Assembly: GCF_048771995.1 (NCBI RefSeq)
Contig: NC_133043.1
Span: 6,131,001-6,195,000 of the forward strand
Reading direction: 5' to 3'
Source: Taeniopygia guttata
Taxonomy: Eukaryota; Chordata; Aves; Passeriformes; Estrildidae
Length of the DNA: 64,000 nucleotides
In this document: piece by piece, positions 1-24,392 of the stretch
Layout of the letters: each line of letters begins with the position of its first letter
Position numbering within the stretch: the first letter of the stretch is position 1
The notes under the pieces: model-generated
Databases searched by the model: none
Told to the model about the DNA's origin: nothing
Seen by the model: the letters and a program-made list of their open reading frames with translations, nothing else
Translations under genes and position numbers: made by a program

Positions 1-512
1 GCTGTTTAGCATTCAATTCAATTAAAATGTTTCCTTATTTTTTTCAGTTTCTGTCTTAAAAAATTCTAATATGGTATTTGCTATTTTGAGTGACCCAAAA
101 AGCATCAAGCTGCTGTTTCCACAATTGACAGTAACTGCCGGATTTGTAGTCTTAGCAGCAGTACTTCAAAAATGCCAGTTTTCACTCTGTATTTATATAT
201 ATAAAATACCATTATTCACTCTTGAGACTGAGGAAAGCGTCAGGGATTCCCAGTCAATATGCCAGATAAGTCTGTCTGTTTTGTAGTATTTCTTCTTTGT
301 ATATTCAGACAATAGATATTATTCAAGCTACTGGACCAGCCATTCTGCAGTAAGGGCTTGAAATGTCTCTTTAATAAAAGCAAGGGAGATGAGGGAAAAA
401 AGTCTCATGCAAAATTTCTTGGGGTAAATCCTGATGCTGTGTGGAAAATAATCAGATTATGCTTCCAGCTCGAGTCTCACCACCCTCATTAACTGGTTTC
501 ATGTGTTTTCAG
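1..512 (+). other. MYH13: MYH13 intron, partial
   Basis: AT-rich intron sequence upstream of the first visible exon. I see no exon or repeat in it. The preceding exon, which supplies two bases of the split Arg codon, lies outside the window. Confidence 0.8.
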
Positions 513-13301
<12,789 letters not shown>

Positions 13302-13505
13302 GGTTCCTGACCTGAGCTGCAGCAGGCTCCCTCCTGATAAAGACTTCTGTGCATCCAGCAGATATCCATTACTTTCTTCAAGTAACCTGGTGTGCTTGTG
13401 TGTAACTGATATATTTATCCAACCTTAAGTGAAGCTGTGAGAAATCTGATATATATATTTACTTATATATATATATAAAATAAACCTGAGTGATGCTTTA
13501 GTGAC
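13302..13505 (+). other. MYH13: MYH13 3' UTR
   Basis: About 200 bp from the stop codon to just past the AATAAA. It contains an (AT)n-rich stretch near 13450-13482. The exact cleavage site is inferred. Confidence 0.7.
13479..13484 (+). terminator. MYH13: Polyadenylation signal AATAAA
   Basis: Canonical AATAAA 178 bp after the stop codon. The sequence downstream turns rapidly T/G-rich (TGTCTGTCTGTG from about 13541), giving a plausible GU-rich downstream element at the start of the tandem array. Confidence 0.7.
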
Positions 13506-13537
13506 TATACAGACTGTTGATTCACTATGAGATAGAC

Positions 13538-14435
13538 AAATGTCTGTCTGTGTATCTGTGTGTGTCCAGTTGTCCCTGTGTCTGTCCATCCCTGTGTCTC
13601 AGCATCCGTGCCTGTATCTCAGTCTGTCTGTCCACGTCCATGTGTCCGTGCTGGTCTCACAGTCCGTCTGTCCGTGTCTGTATCAGTCTCTCAGTCTGGC
13701 TGTGTGTGTGTCCTGCTGTCCGTGTGTCCCACTGTCCATGTGTCTGTGTGCCCATGTGTCCGTGTGCCCATGTGTCCGTGTCCATGTGTTGGTGTCCCGC
13801 TGTCCATCTGTCCGTGTGTCCATGTGTGTCCCTGTGTCCATGTGTCCACGTGTCCATGTCTGTGTGTGTCTGTGTGTCCATGTCCGTGTGTCCATGTGTC
13901 CGTGTGTGTCCGTCTGTCAATGTCCATGTGTGTCCGTGTGTCCGTGTGTCCATGTGTCCGTGTGTCCATGTGTCCACATCCGTGTGTGTCCATGTGTCTA
14001 TGTCCGTGTGTGTCCGTGTGTCCCTGTGTCCGTGTGTCCGCGTGTCCATGTCCGTGTGTCCGTGTGTCCATGTCCGTGTGTGTCCGTGTGTCCGTGTGTG
14101 TCCGTGTGTCCATGTCCGTGTGTGTCCGTGTGTGTTCCTGTGTCCGTGTGTCTGCGTGTCCATGTCTGTGTGTGTCCATGTGTCCGTGTGTCCGTGTGTC
14201 CGTCTGTCCGTGTGTCCGTGTGTGTCCGTGTGTCCGTGTGTCCGTCTGTCCGTCTGTCCGTGTGTCCCTGTGTCCGTCTGTCCGTGTGTCCGTCTGTCCG
14301 TGTGTCCGTGTGTGTCCGTGTGTCCATGTCCGTGTGTGTCCGTGTGTCCGTGTGTGTCCGTGTGTCCATGTCCGTGTGTGTCCGTGTGTCCGTGTGTCCA
14401 TGTCCGTGTGTCCATGTCCGTCTGTCCGTGTCCCG
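13538..14435 (+). repeat. Tandem array of TGTCCRTG-type 8-mers
   Basis: About 0.9 kb of TGTCCGTG and TGTCCATG units, mixed with TGTCCCTG, TGTCTGTG and CTGTCC variants, many paired into 16-mers. The first 250 bp are more degenerate than the rest. Almost no stop trinucleotides arise on either strand, so long spurious frames cross it (CPCVRVS-like on +, THGHTDTR-like on -). It begins about 55 bp after the MYH13 poly(A) signal. Confidence 0.95.
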
Positions 14436-14533
14436 CTGCGCGCTCAGTGCCCGCGGGCTGCCGGGAGCGCTGCCAGGCGCAACTGCGCCACTGCGGCGCG
14501 AGGGGGCGCTGTGGAACCTCCGGCCCGCGGGGG
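14436..14533. promoter_or_regulatory. Unique CpG-rich spacer with CTCF-like core
   Basis: About 100 bp of non-repetitive, CpG-dense DNA separates the two arrays. GAGGGGGCGC at 14500-14509 resembles the core of the CTCF consensus, preceded by GCGC rather than CCAC. No TATA box or start codon context is evident. The regulatory role is inference. Confidence 0.3.
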
Positions 14534-14932
14534 TGCGGGGTGCGGGTACCGGGTGTGCGGGGGATGGGGGTGTGCGGGGGTACGGGGTGTGCGGGTGCAG
14601 GGGATGGGGGTGTGCAGTGGTACCGGGTGTATGGGGTGCAGGGGATGGGGGTGTGCGGGGGTACGGGGTGTGCGGGGTGTGCGGGGGTACGGGGTGTGCG
14701 GGGGTAGAGGGTGTGCGGGTGCAGGGGATGGGGGTGTGCGGGGGTACCGGGTGTGCGGGTGCAGGGGATGGGGGTGTGCAGGGGATGGGGGTGTGCGGGT
14801 GCAGGGGATGGGGGTGTGCGGGGGGTACGGGGTGTGCGGGTGCAGGGGATGGGGGTGTGCGGTCTGACGGGTTCGGTGTGCGGGGTGCAGGGTGCGGGGT
14901 GCGGCGGATGCGGGGTGCGGTTCCTGTGGGGT
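14534..14932 (+). repeat. G-rich minisatellite, about 40-bp unit
   Basis: Repeats of a unit built from GGGGATGGGGGTGTGCGGGG and GTACGGGGTGTGCGGGTGCA, with part-units deleted or duplicated. Runs of four to six G recur every few bases on the + strand. It is strongly G-quadruplex-prone and degenerates at 14870-14932. Confidence 0.93.
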
Positions 14933-15699
14933 GCCCCACACACGCCGCTGCCGAGCTGCTCCTTGCTGTCCCGGGGAGGACGCCGTGTTGGGAGCACACC
15001 GGCAGCTCCACGGGCTCGGTGCGGTGGCTCTGAAACGCTCCTGCACCGGGACAGCTGATCCCACCTGGATCCTCCGCTGGCCGTGCTCATCCTGGGCTGT
15101 GCTCCGCGGCTGTGCTCAGCCGGGTGGCCCAACTGACAGCCAGTGGCTCTGGCTCCTCTTTCCCAGCGCTGTCTCCAGGCTCCAGTGGCATCACCCCACA
15201 CCTGCTGGTCACCCCAGCCAAGGCTCCTGTCTCCTCCCACGCACATCCAGCACTCTGTGTCCCTTCATATCATCCCTTCTCTTCTGTGTATTTATCTGCT
15301 TAAATTGCTCCCATACGTTGTTTTCCATTTAGGCTTCTGTCATCTTCATCCTGTGTTTATACCCTGTCATCATAGCTGGCTGGTAACCATGCCTCCTGAC
15401 TGGCCATTCATCCTCCCGTTCACATTTGGGCTTCTTTGTGCCAGTCAAAACTCCCTGGCACGATGTTTGCTGACGCCCCTTGGACAGTGCCCTGCCACCC
15501 AGCAATGGTCTGTCTGTCAAGCTGACAAAAACCCTCTCATTGTTTCATCCCCCAGCTCCATGGCTACCTGCCACCCCAGGCTCTGGCTGGCCTGTCCTGC
15601 AGCACGGCAGGGGCTGTGCTCAGAGACGGATGTGGACAGCCTGATCACAAACACAGCAGCCCATGATGGAGCAGTTGCTGTGTCCACCCCCTGTGAGTT
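14933..15699. other. Intergenic sequence, no feature recognised
   Basis: GC-rich at the start, then ordinary. Open frames of 100-250 codons cross it but show no domain, splice-site logic or codon bias that I can support. Confidence 0.6.
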
Positions 15700-16195
15700 T
15701 GTGGGCCCCAAGTCCCTGGGGGCTCCCCCGGCAGGGGAGACCCTCCTGGAGCAGTTCTGTGTCAGGAACCAGAAATGCATTGGACTTTTTCAGTCTTCAG
15801 CTTCTGTTTATTGTCACCTTATCAAAACTTCAGCACACTGTCTGCACCAGGCTCTGTGTGCAGGAAAAACAGCACAAAAATGGCCAACAATCTCTTGTTA
15901 CAAGGCTTTTTAAGTCTAATCAAAACTAAGCTACCCAATTAAGAAGTGACACCTAAATTATTTTCCTTTCTAACCCAATAACTGACTCCTAAAGACCCAC
16001 AATGCGGATTTTTCTGCCCAATTATAAGATACCACCTAAACCCAAGAAGGAAGAAGAAGAAATAAGAGGAAAGAAGAAGGGAACTCAAGACAACACCCTA
16101 TATCCTCCATCTTGAACCCTCTATAACATACTAAAAATCCTAAAACCTAAATTTCTCACCCATGGGACATACTACACTACTTTCTACAATCTATT
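15700..16195 (-). mobile_element. Endogenous retrovirus LTR-like block (ERVK-type?), antisense
   Basis: Read on the - strand the block has LTR organisation: a U3-like part with a polypyrimidine stretch, a TATA-like CTTAAAAAG (complement of 15904-15914) and AATAAA (complement of 15807-15812). It resembles passerine class II (ERVK-type) LTRs as I recall them. No internal retroviral region is visible beside it, so it looks like a solitary LTR. Ends and family are uncertain. Confidence 0.5.
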
Positions 16196-17469
16196 TCACA
16201 CTTTTGTGGTTTCTGGTTTACCTTGAGGCTTTGGAATTTTTCTCCATGAATGAGGGTCAAACACCCCAGAGCAGACAGAGAAATATTCCCAGTGCCCTGG
16301 GTTTCCACAAGCCCCGAAGTGGCAGCCCCTGCCCACGCTCTCACATGACACACACGATGCTGTTCTCTCTGCACAGCTGTGCACATCAGCACTGCCTCTG
16401 CCCCGGCCAACAAACACTGCTGGGCTAAGCACGGGGCCAGCTGACAAATCAGTAGATCAGCAGGGTTTATCCTTTTGTTAAACACGAGCCTGTTTGTACA
16501 TAAAGGAAGAAAAAACTGAAAGAATGAGAAACAGCTCTTGCATGGGAGTTTAGTTCTGCCAGGAGTGTTCTTGGGCTATTTTTTGCTCTGTTATGAGATG
16601 GCTGAACACACATTTATAAAGCTGAAAGAAAAGCCTTTGTCTGAATAATGCTTTGCATTCCCAGAAGCTTCCTGATGTGCTTTGTAGTTGCCATGAGATC
16701 TACAGAGCCCTCTGAGTCCTTTGCTTGTCCCTCAAAAAAAGTGTGGAAAGCTGGAAGGAAGTTGAAATGGGATAACTGCTAGGTTTATGAAATGAACTTA
16801 TTTATTTCTTTGAGAATGAGTAATGTGCTATTTTTCATTTAGTCAAACCAGAGGTGACATGAAATATAAATATCTCCTCTACTAGGAAATAAAAAAAAGG
16901 GCAAGACTCATTATTTCAAACAGTAACAAAGTAGCTGATTAAGGAAGATGGAGCTGCGTCCTATCTCACTGTATCCAAAGGATAATTTTTGCTAGTTTGC
17001 CTATCTGCAAGGAGGATTTTTAACCAAAAAGAGGATTAAAGTGCTGATTTAAAACCACACCATGCACACACGGAGCTCATCCCCTCTCGGCATGGTGCCT
17101 GCTCCTCCTTTGAGCTCCTGGGGGAATGGATAGAAGTGGGATTCATTCCAGTGGCCTACAAGATTCCCTTTCAAGCCTGTAGGAAAGGGTAATTTGGGTA
17201 ATTTGTGCTGAGAGTTAACAGCCCCTTTGCTTAAGTCTGTGACTGACATCAGAACTTTCTGCAGGAAACCCTGATTTCTCTGGTTGAAATGCTGCTCCTG
17301 TGTGTCACTGCTGACCTGTACTTGTGTTAGCATCACACTCAGCACAAGAGGACTCAGAGTTTGACCCTTTTCAATCACATGATAAATTTGCTGTAATCCG
17401 CCTCATATATTTGTTCTGTGAAAAACACAACCTCTTTATTTGTTTTAACCTAGGACAAAACAACTCCAT
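16196..17469. other. Intergenic sequence, no feature recognised
   Basis: Mixed composition. No gene, RNA or repeat family recognised. Confidence 0.6.
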
Positions 17470-18115
17470 GTATTAGGGCAGAGTGGGGATTGACAGTAGA
17501 GTGCAGCCCTGCAGTAAAGGCCTTGGGATTCTCGTGGAAAACAAGCTGGACCTGTGTCAGCAGTGCTCCCCTGCAGCAGCAACACCCACCAGTCATGGGA
17601 CTGCATTAGCAAGTGGTCAGCAAGTGCAGGGATGTGGTCACTCCCTTCTGCCTGGCTCTGGTGAGGCTGCATCCCCAACACCCTGTGCAGTGTTCACACA
17701 CACACAGCCCATTGTAAGGGAGATGCTGACACGCTGGAGAGGCTCCAGCATCAGCAGGAGTGTGTGCTGGGTGAGGGGAGATGGGAATTTGGTTGGTTTG
17801 GCCCGCAGAAGGGAAGGCTGAGGGATCTCATTGCAGAGATGCTGCTGCAAGGAGGGAGATAAGAATTCCAACACATCCTAGCTTTTCCTGCAAGTGCACA
17901 GTGACAACAAGCAATGGCCTCATGTTGCCAGCCAGCAAAATCCTTTCTCAACAAAGGAAGCGCCCCATTTACCAGGAGAGTGCTGCAGGCTGCCCAAGCT
18001 GCCCAAGGAGGTTCTAGAATCTCCAACCTTGGGATTTCCAGGATACACGTGGTCAAGACCCCGGAGTGACTTTAGCCAGCTTTGATGTTAGCCCTGCTTG
18101 GAGCAGGAGATGGGA
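17470..18115 (+). mobile_element. CR1 LINE 3' fragment
   Basis: Diverged sense CR1. It shows the end of the reverse-transcriptase ORF region (GCAGTAAAGGCCTTGGGATT, CTGGCTCTGGTGAGGCTGCA) and then the 3' region (GCTGCCCAAGGAGGTTCTAG, CTTGGAGCAGGAGATGGG). The terminal 8-mer tail is not clear. Moderately old. Confidence 0.7.
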
Positions 18116-19966
18116 TTTCAAGGCACGTTTTCCACTGACTCAGCTGAACTCACTAATCTGGCAGGAAGGAAGTTGCACTCTGCAGCTTGAGGACTGATAA
18201 TTCATTGGAAAGGTCAAGAAGCACAAACCTGGTACCTAGAAAAATTTCAAAATCTGAGAATGAAATTCCTAATTAAATTCTAGTCCAACTGAAAACTTGT
18301 TTTTATTGTCTGTATTTTTTGCATGTATGGTTTACATACCTGGAATTTTCTTATGATTACATTATGAGGATATGTCACCATTTGTTTTAAACTTTCTTGA
18401 TCATCTTAATCTTTGTTCCTCAGACAGTTTCCTTTCTGGGTCACTGGAATATAAGAACCCTGCAATCTTTTCTTTCTACAGTGGTGCCACAAACTAAACG
18501 TTCCCCACTAGTCAGAGAAGCTCAGTTGATCTTCAGAAACTCTTCCTTCTGCATTCACTCTGCCTACAGGAGACTGTCTGATAAAATCCTCTGGATATTT
18601 CCTTCCTTTCAGCTCTTTCTGAGTACCCAAACCTGGCTAGGTATTTGAAGCAGAGATTGTTGTGATTTTTTGATACCAATGTAGATCCCTGCCCCAGATA
18701 GTCCCTACAGCCTTCACAGAGTTTTTGGGCAGCTCCAGGTCCAGGTGAAGCTTGCAGGGGGTCAGGAGTAGTGACTCTATTTTCTCCCATTCACCCACTG
18801 CTGTTGGCAGAGGAGTAGAGTAGCCTGGAAATATAAGAAAAAGGACTGGAGAGAATAATCTGTGGGGGCTCAGAAGAATACAGGAGATGGAAGAGTCACT
18901 AGTAACACCCTTGCTGGAAAATGGAGTGAGGAAAAGTTGGTCACAGTGAGAAGGGCTCAGAGGCAAGCAGTGGATGTGTGATGCCCACTGACAGAGACTG
19001 TTTGCTGCCAACCTGCTGTTTGTAAACGTGTATCATCAACAGCAGATTTTAACAATTAAAGCTGTCAAGGGAAAACTAAGGCTGAGTTTTGCCAAGAATT
19101 TATGGGATTGGATCCTCATCTTCAATAGTCCTCAGGATGAACATAGTTCTTGCCTAATTCTTCGAGACTTTCCTGTATGAGTCATTGTTCATGGCAGAAT
19201 AGCAGCTTTATACACAGATGGTTGTAGAACAGAGGCACCATTGAGAGGCAAACACTGAGACATCTATGTCCTGCAGATACAGGCACACACACAGATCAAC
19301 AGCTTCATCCACAGAAAGCAGTCAGTCCTGCTCAGTGTGCTCAGGCAGAGCCTCCACTCCTTCATGACACAAGAAACCCCTGATGGAATTCAAGTAACGA
19401 GCAATTCATGTTGAAGAGGAAAGCTTAGTGTCAGGGAAATATCAATGTCCAAGCTAGCACACCCAGAGGGAGGCTGGCCAGAGGGCTGCCTGGCTGGATT
19501 ATTCTCCTCAGCTGGCCAGAAGCCTGGTTCTCCATGGGCTCAAAAGAGAAGATCAGACGCTCTGGGATCCAGCAAGCTGTTGTAGATTATCTGGCAAACC
19601 CAAATCATACCACTAAGATTGGAAAAATATTTGAAGGAAAGTTTGGGTGCTTTCATCAGAGTCCTCTTGAGATGTTTTCCTGTTTTTCCAGTGCCTCTCC
19701 ATGTAACCTTGGACAAGTCCCTTAGGATCCTCAAAGTAGGTTCATGCCCACATCTCTGTGTGCAGGTAAATTTCAGAGTAATGGTTCAGGTTTGGACTCC
19801 AGTGCAGCTCTTAGGAGATAAAGGTCACTGTGAGTGGGCTGAGCTATGACTGTGGGCCAGCACAACCCTCAGATGAAACAGGCAAGGGACAGGTTCCAAA
19901 ATACCATGCCTGCACTGGAAACCCTTGATCCAGAATGTTATGCATGCCAAGAGTTTGCATGGGCTC

Positions 19967-20040
19967 AAAAAAAAAAAAAAAAAACCAACAAAAAAAAAAA
20001 CCCCAAAAACCACCAAAAAAACAAAACAAAACAAAAAAAC
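19967..20040 (+). repeat. A-rich simple repeat
   Basis: Runs of A interrupted by C (A-run, then CCAACA and CAAAACAAAAC patterns). It could be the poly(A) tail of a decayed retroposed sequence, but no parent is recognisable just upstream. Confidence 0.85.
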
Positions 20041-21960
20041 CTAGCCTCAATAATAGAAATGAATGTGGAAAGATGTGATACCACCTCTAACTGGGGAAGA
20101 CATAAGCTATCATTTGCTGGAAATGAAGAGAGTGTTTTCAGAAATGTCTCTCTCTACCTGTCCTTTTCCCTAGACTTCTGCTGTAAGGTATTGCTGGAGA
20201 CATGATAATAAGCCAGACAGTCAGATTCAGAGTTATTTATCTTATGTTGTTGTTTAACACTTGGAAGTTGAGATCCAGATAGTCATAGCTCATTTTATTA
20301 ATACTGTAATCATATGATTTATGGACAATGCCTTTCTTCCTTTCAATGATTTTTTCATTTAGCATGAAATAGTTAAACATTCAATAAACTCAAAACCATT
20401 AAACATTTAATGACCTAGTGTTTATAGAGCTGGAAGAAGAGAGGATTAGGCTGCAACAGTGTCTGCTTCAACAAATATAAATGCTTAGAAATCATTGAGG
20501 TGGTCTGAAATGAGGTCAGTCCTCTCTTTGTGGGCACACTGACCATCATGAACTGCCCTGGATGCCCTGAATGTTTAGTTTGCAGCAAGAGAAACAGCAG
20601 CAAGACAGAGGGAATCTCTGATTTGAAATTCTGCAGCCATCTAACAGGAGCACATGGCTGAGACTGAGGCTTTTCAGAGCCCTGAGAAGTGAGAGGTGAA
20701 CACTGGACTCCTGGAGGGAAGGCTTGGCATCACTCTTTCAAAGAGGGGTTTGTGACAACTGGCTGCTGCTGCCACCTAACTCCGAGGCCAAGTGTCAGAG
20801 CTATGAGTCACATTTCTAGGACCAATTACTGCCTGTCATGCAAAGGGTGGGGCCTGCCCTGCCTCTCAGTAGGAAATATGTTGACTGGAATTAGGCTGAT
20901 GTTATCGGAACAGTTTGTTATTCTCATCCTGCTTCCAAGAAAGGAAGTGAATGGAAGCAGTCATCTCTCCAGGTGAATTATCCTGGCAGAAAAATCCAGT
21001 TTATTCTCATGTGAATCACCACAAGCTGTTGTTAGTGTAATACCACTGTCCATTTATAGACAGAGAATACGCTTGTTTATGTCTGACTCTGAAATAGTAG
21101 ATACAGCTCTGGGCACTGCTAAGACAAAGATGACTAAACCTGCCCTGGAATATCACAAAGTTTTACTACAACCACAGCCAGGCCGGGCACTGCACATCTG
21201 ACTTCATTTTTAAGGTTGAACTTGTAAAAAGGGAGTTCCAAGTTCAGCAGAGCCACCTGAAAAACTTCTAAAAGCAGAAATCAAAGGTAAAGCCAAGCTG
21301 TATCCTTTGGTGCTTTTTTTTAAAATTCTTGTTTGAATCACATATTTGATCAGATGAACATGACTCATAAATCTGAGTCCTCTTCTTAGAATGTCTGAAG
21401 TCCTGGATGTCTAAATTTCCAAGTGTGATTCTCATGAGTATCTGGTCTAGGACATTCATTCTCTGTGAGTCGCCGACCAAAACGAGACTGTAGACCAGAT
21501 GAAGTTTTGTTCTGAGCCCCTGGATCTGTTCTGGTATTTTGGCTGTTTAAAGCACTGAGAATGTCTCCTTCCACCAAAATCTTTAAAGCATTTTAACAAC
21601 TGAACATATCTTCTGTGTGCATGCTCAGAACATTTACTCTCCAAAACCAGAATTAATTTCTGCTAGTCTCTTAGATATCAAAGGTCATTTAAAGATCCAG
21701 GGCTACATGTGGATTCTTTTTAGTCTCTTTCTTTCCTGGTTCCTGGCCTCAGGAGACATGGTGGTGGTGCTGTCTCTTGAGAACAGGTATGGCCAATCAA
21801 TTATTCATGAGAATCTCCAATCCACCATGGTTATAAAGCTCTCCCACACTCCTGTGCTAACCCATTCTCATTGGGAACTCTGCAGGATCTTTTCTGAGAA
21901 GACAGCTGGAGTCATTTGGATCTTTTTCACAGGCTAGACATTGTCAATTACTGCTTTGAA

Positions 21961-22007
21961 CAAAAAAAACAAACAAAAAAACCCCCCAAAAAAACAGCAA
22001 AAAAATT
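21961..22007 (+). repeat. A-rich simple repeat
   Basis: A-runs broken by single C and a C-run (CCCCCC). No associated element identified. Confidence 0.8.
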
Positions 22008-23019
22008 GACCATGCTGTTCCTACGGCTGTCAAGAGTGAACCTTCTTCTGGTACTCTCAGGATGTTCTTAGGTCCCTTTTCAGGAAATCTGCCCACCTGT
22101 ACAGGATTTGTTGTAGTGGTGTCATTTTAAGGCCCAAGAACAAGCTGTGAAATCATGGAATGAGCTCTCTCTCTGACTGGATCACCACAGGGGAGGCTCT
22201 CTGCAGCGTTATATTAAGTTGGCTTTTCCTCATTCCCAGACAGCATTTCTTGAAACTAAGATTTCTTCTGGGACGGCTTCTGTACCTCATCATAACTCTG
22301 GCTCTGATATGCTAGATAAAAAAGATGCCTATGCTCAGAAAGAATTTTCCTCACACACCAAGCTTTAATATCCTTCACAATACAGACATGACATGATGCA
22401 GAAGCAAGCACAGGTCCAACCAAGCCTTTGGCAAGAGCTACTCTCTGTTCAGGAAGCAAAGCCATCCTGCAAGCTGAGGAAATAAACAAAATATTGAAGC
22501 ATTCTGTCAATATCAAACATAAGAAATGCAATATTTAAACCAAAATTAATTATTTTACATGAACCCTTTATGTGGATCTGAGTTGCAACATAGCAATGCC
22601 GGGTTTGTATGTACTGAAAAAAAAGGCAGGATTTTGTTTTGATTTCAGTTCTTGCCATCTATAAATGGCACTGTTAGAGAATACTGCTGATAGATGTACC
22701 TGGATGTGTGCCATGCTATCAGGTCTGTGCAGTTTTGCCAAGCAAGGCACAGCTGGTGTGATAATACCACATAATGGATCATAGATCAGTAGTTATCATC
22801 TTAAATACATATCAAAAAGGGGTGATTTTAAGCAATTCATCACAATCCAGAGACTCAAAAATAGAACTGTGAAAAAAGGCTGAATATTGCTGAAAGAATC
22901 CTAATAAAAAGCCCTGCAGAGCTCAGCCCCGATCTGTGCTAAATGAAGGACAGCTACATTGAAAGCCACCTTCTGAAAGGTCTAGGAGAAAGGCCACAAA
23001 CCAGAGGGCCACACAGAGG

Positions 23020-23536
23020 TGCCTCACAGACATGAAATTCTCACAGGAGCCACAGTCAGACACACGTGAAGCAAGGTGTGCACTCAGACAAGTGCTGCAG
23101 GGACACAAGCACTTGAGGATGTGTCCCACACGCACTTCACACATGCTCAAGTGTGTCACATCATGTCTTTCTCTCACACCCTTGACTGTGTGTGACAAAT
23201 GCAGCCACGCAGTGTCCCAGACACCAGAGATGTCTCACACTCTCACGGATATGATTCTTTCCAAACACAGTGTCTGACACAGAGGGCCATAGGTCTGGGT
23301 ATGAGACATGCACGGTGCTTCACCCACCAACTCACAGGTGCACAGGTGTTGCACACACACACAGGTGACAAACACACGGTGTCACACACGCTTCAGGCAC
23401 ACCCTGTGTCTGAGTGAGACCTGTACCTTTCACCGACACACACGGGTGTCCCGTTGTCACAAACACAGTGCCTCTGGTACACACACACAGGTGGGCATCA
23501 CTAATGCACCCACAGGGTGACAGAGCATCTGTCCCT

Positions 23537-23537
<1 letters not shown>
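23020..23537. repeat. Degenerate CA-rich sequence
   Basis: Loosely repetitive CACACAC, GGTGTC and GACACAG words (for example around 23350-23480) resemble the downstream minisatellite but without a clean period. Probably a decayed part of the same repeat domain upstream of GAS7. Confidence 0.5.
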
Positions 23538-23608
<71 letters not shown>

Positions 23609-23609
23609 A
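23538..23609 (+). repeat. (CA)n(GA)n microsatellite
   Basis: An uninterrupted CA run of about 28 units followed by a GA run (to 23609). It is pure, so likely length-polymorphic. Confidence 0.97.
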
Positions 23610-24085
23610 GGGTGTGGAGCACACAGAGTCCCTCAGAACAGTGTCTGTCACACACAGAGGGATGTGGAGCACACAGATTCTCTTGGAACAGTGTCTGTCA
23701 CACACATATACACAGGGGAGTGTGGAGCACACAGAAAATCCCTCGGAACAGTGTCCATCACACACAGAGGGGTGTGGAGCACACAGAAAATCCCTCGGAA
23801 CAGTGTCCATCACACACAGAGGGGTGTGGAGCACACAGAGTCCCTCGAACAATGTCCATCACAAACAGAGGGGTGTGGAGCACACAGAAAATCCCTCGAA
23901 CAGTGTCCATCACACACAGAGGGATGTGCAGCACACAGCGTCCCTCGGAACAGTGTCCATCACAAACAGAGGGATGTAGAGCACACAGAGTCCCTCGGAA
24001 CAGTGTCCATCACACACAGAAGGATGCGGAGCACCCAGGCAGCACACAGCGTCCCTCGCAGCAGTGTCTGTGGCACACAGCGGTG
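23610..24085 (+). repeat. Minisatellite, nine copies of a ~50-bp unit
   Basis: The unit is GGGTGTGGAGCACACAGAG + TCCCTCGGAACAGTGTCCAT + CACACACAGAG, with variants GAAAATCC for GAGTCC (adding 3 bp), CTCGAACA for CTCGGAACA, and a final longer copy. Middle copies are nearly identical, suggesting recent turnover. It abuts the GAS7 CpG-island promoter. Confidence 0.95.
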
Positions 24086-24392
24086 CTCCCCGTGCCCTCG
24101 CCCACACGCTGTCCCCCGCCCTGCCCCTCGGGTCACTCACACACGCGGTGTCCCTCTCGCTGTCCCGCCGGCAGCAGCGCCACACGCACCGCCCGCCCCG
24201 CGGCCCGCTCCGCTCCTCCCGCCGCTCCTCCGCCCTCCTCCCCTCGCCCTGCCCGTCCCGCCTCTCCCCCCGCCCTGCCAGCCCCACCCCGAGCCGGCCG
24301 TGCCCGTGTGGGCGCCCGGCGCCGGGGCTGCTCGGTGCCGCTGCCCGCGCCTGGCGCCCGCCGGGCCGCAGCGGGCCCCCTCACAGGGAGGG
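24086..24392 (+). promoter_or_regulatory. GAS7: GAS7 CpG-island promoter and 5' UTR
   Basis: CpG-dense, C-rich sequence with several GC-box-like CCGCCC/CCCGCCC motifs (for example near 24185-24195) and no TATA box. It fits a broad TATA-less promoter. The CpG-rich zone continues through the first exon to about 24720. The transcription start site is not determinable from sequence alone. Confidence 0.65.

Larger units (their letters stand above)
18116..23019. other. Intergenic sequence between MYH13 and GAS7
   Basis: About 4.9 kb of AT-richer DNA without a recognisable gene. It contains A-rich simple repeats at 19967-20040 and 21961-22007. I see no conserved-looking open frame. Confidence 0.6.

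Noticed and set aside
13517-15246. Long open frames on both strands (up to 529 codons) with THGHTDTR-like or CPCVRVS-like repeats
   Set aside because: They arise from the 8-mer and G-rich arrays, are open in several frames at once, and have no domain, start context or splice structure.
15143-15913. 256-codon frame downstream of the arrays
   Set aside because: It runs into the LTR-like block and shows no protein family resemblance.
23610-24085. CRISPR-like regular repeat array
   Set aside because: The units are head-to-tail with no unique spacers, in a vertebrate promoter flank. It is a minisatellite.
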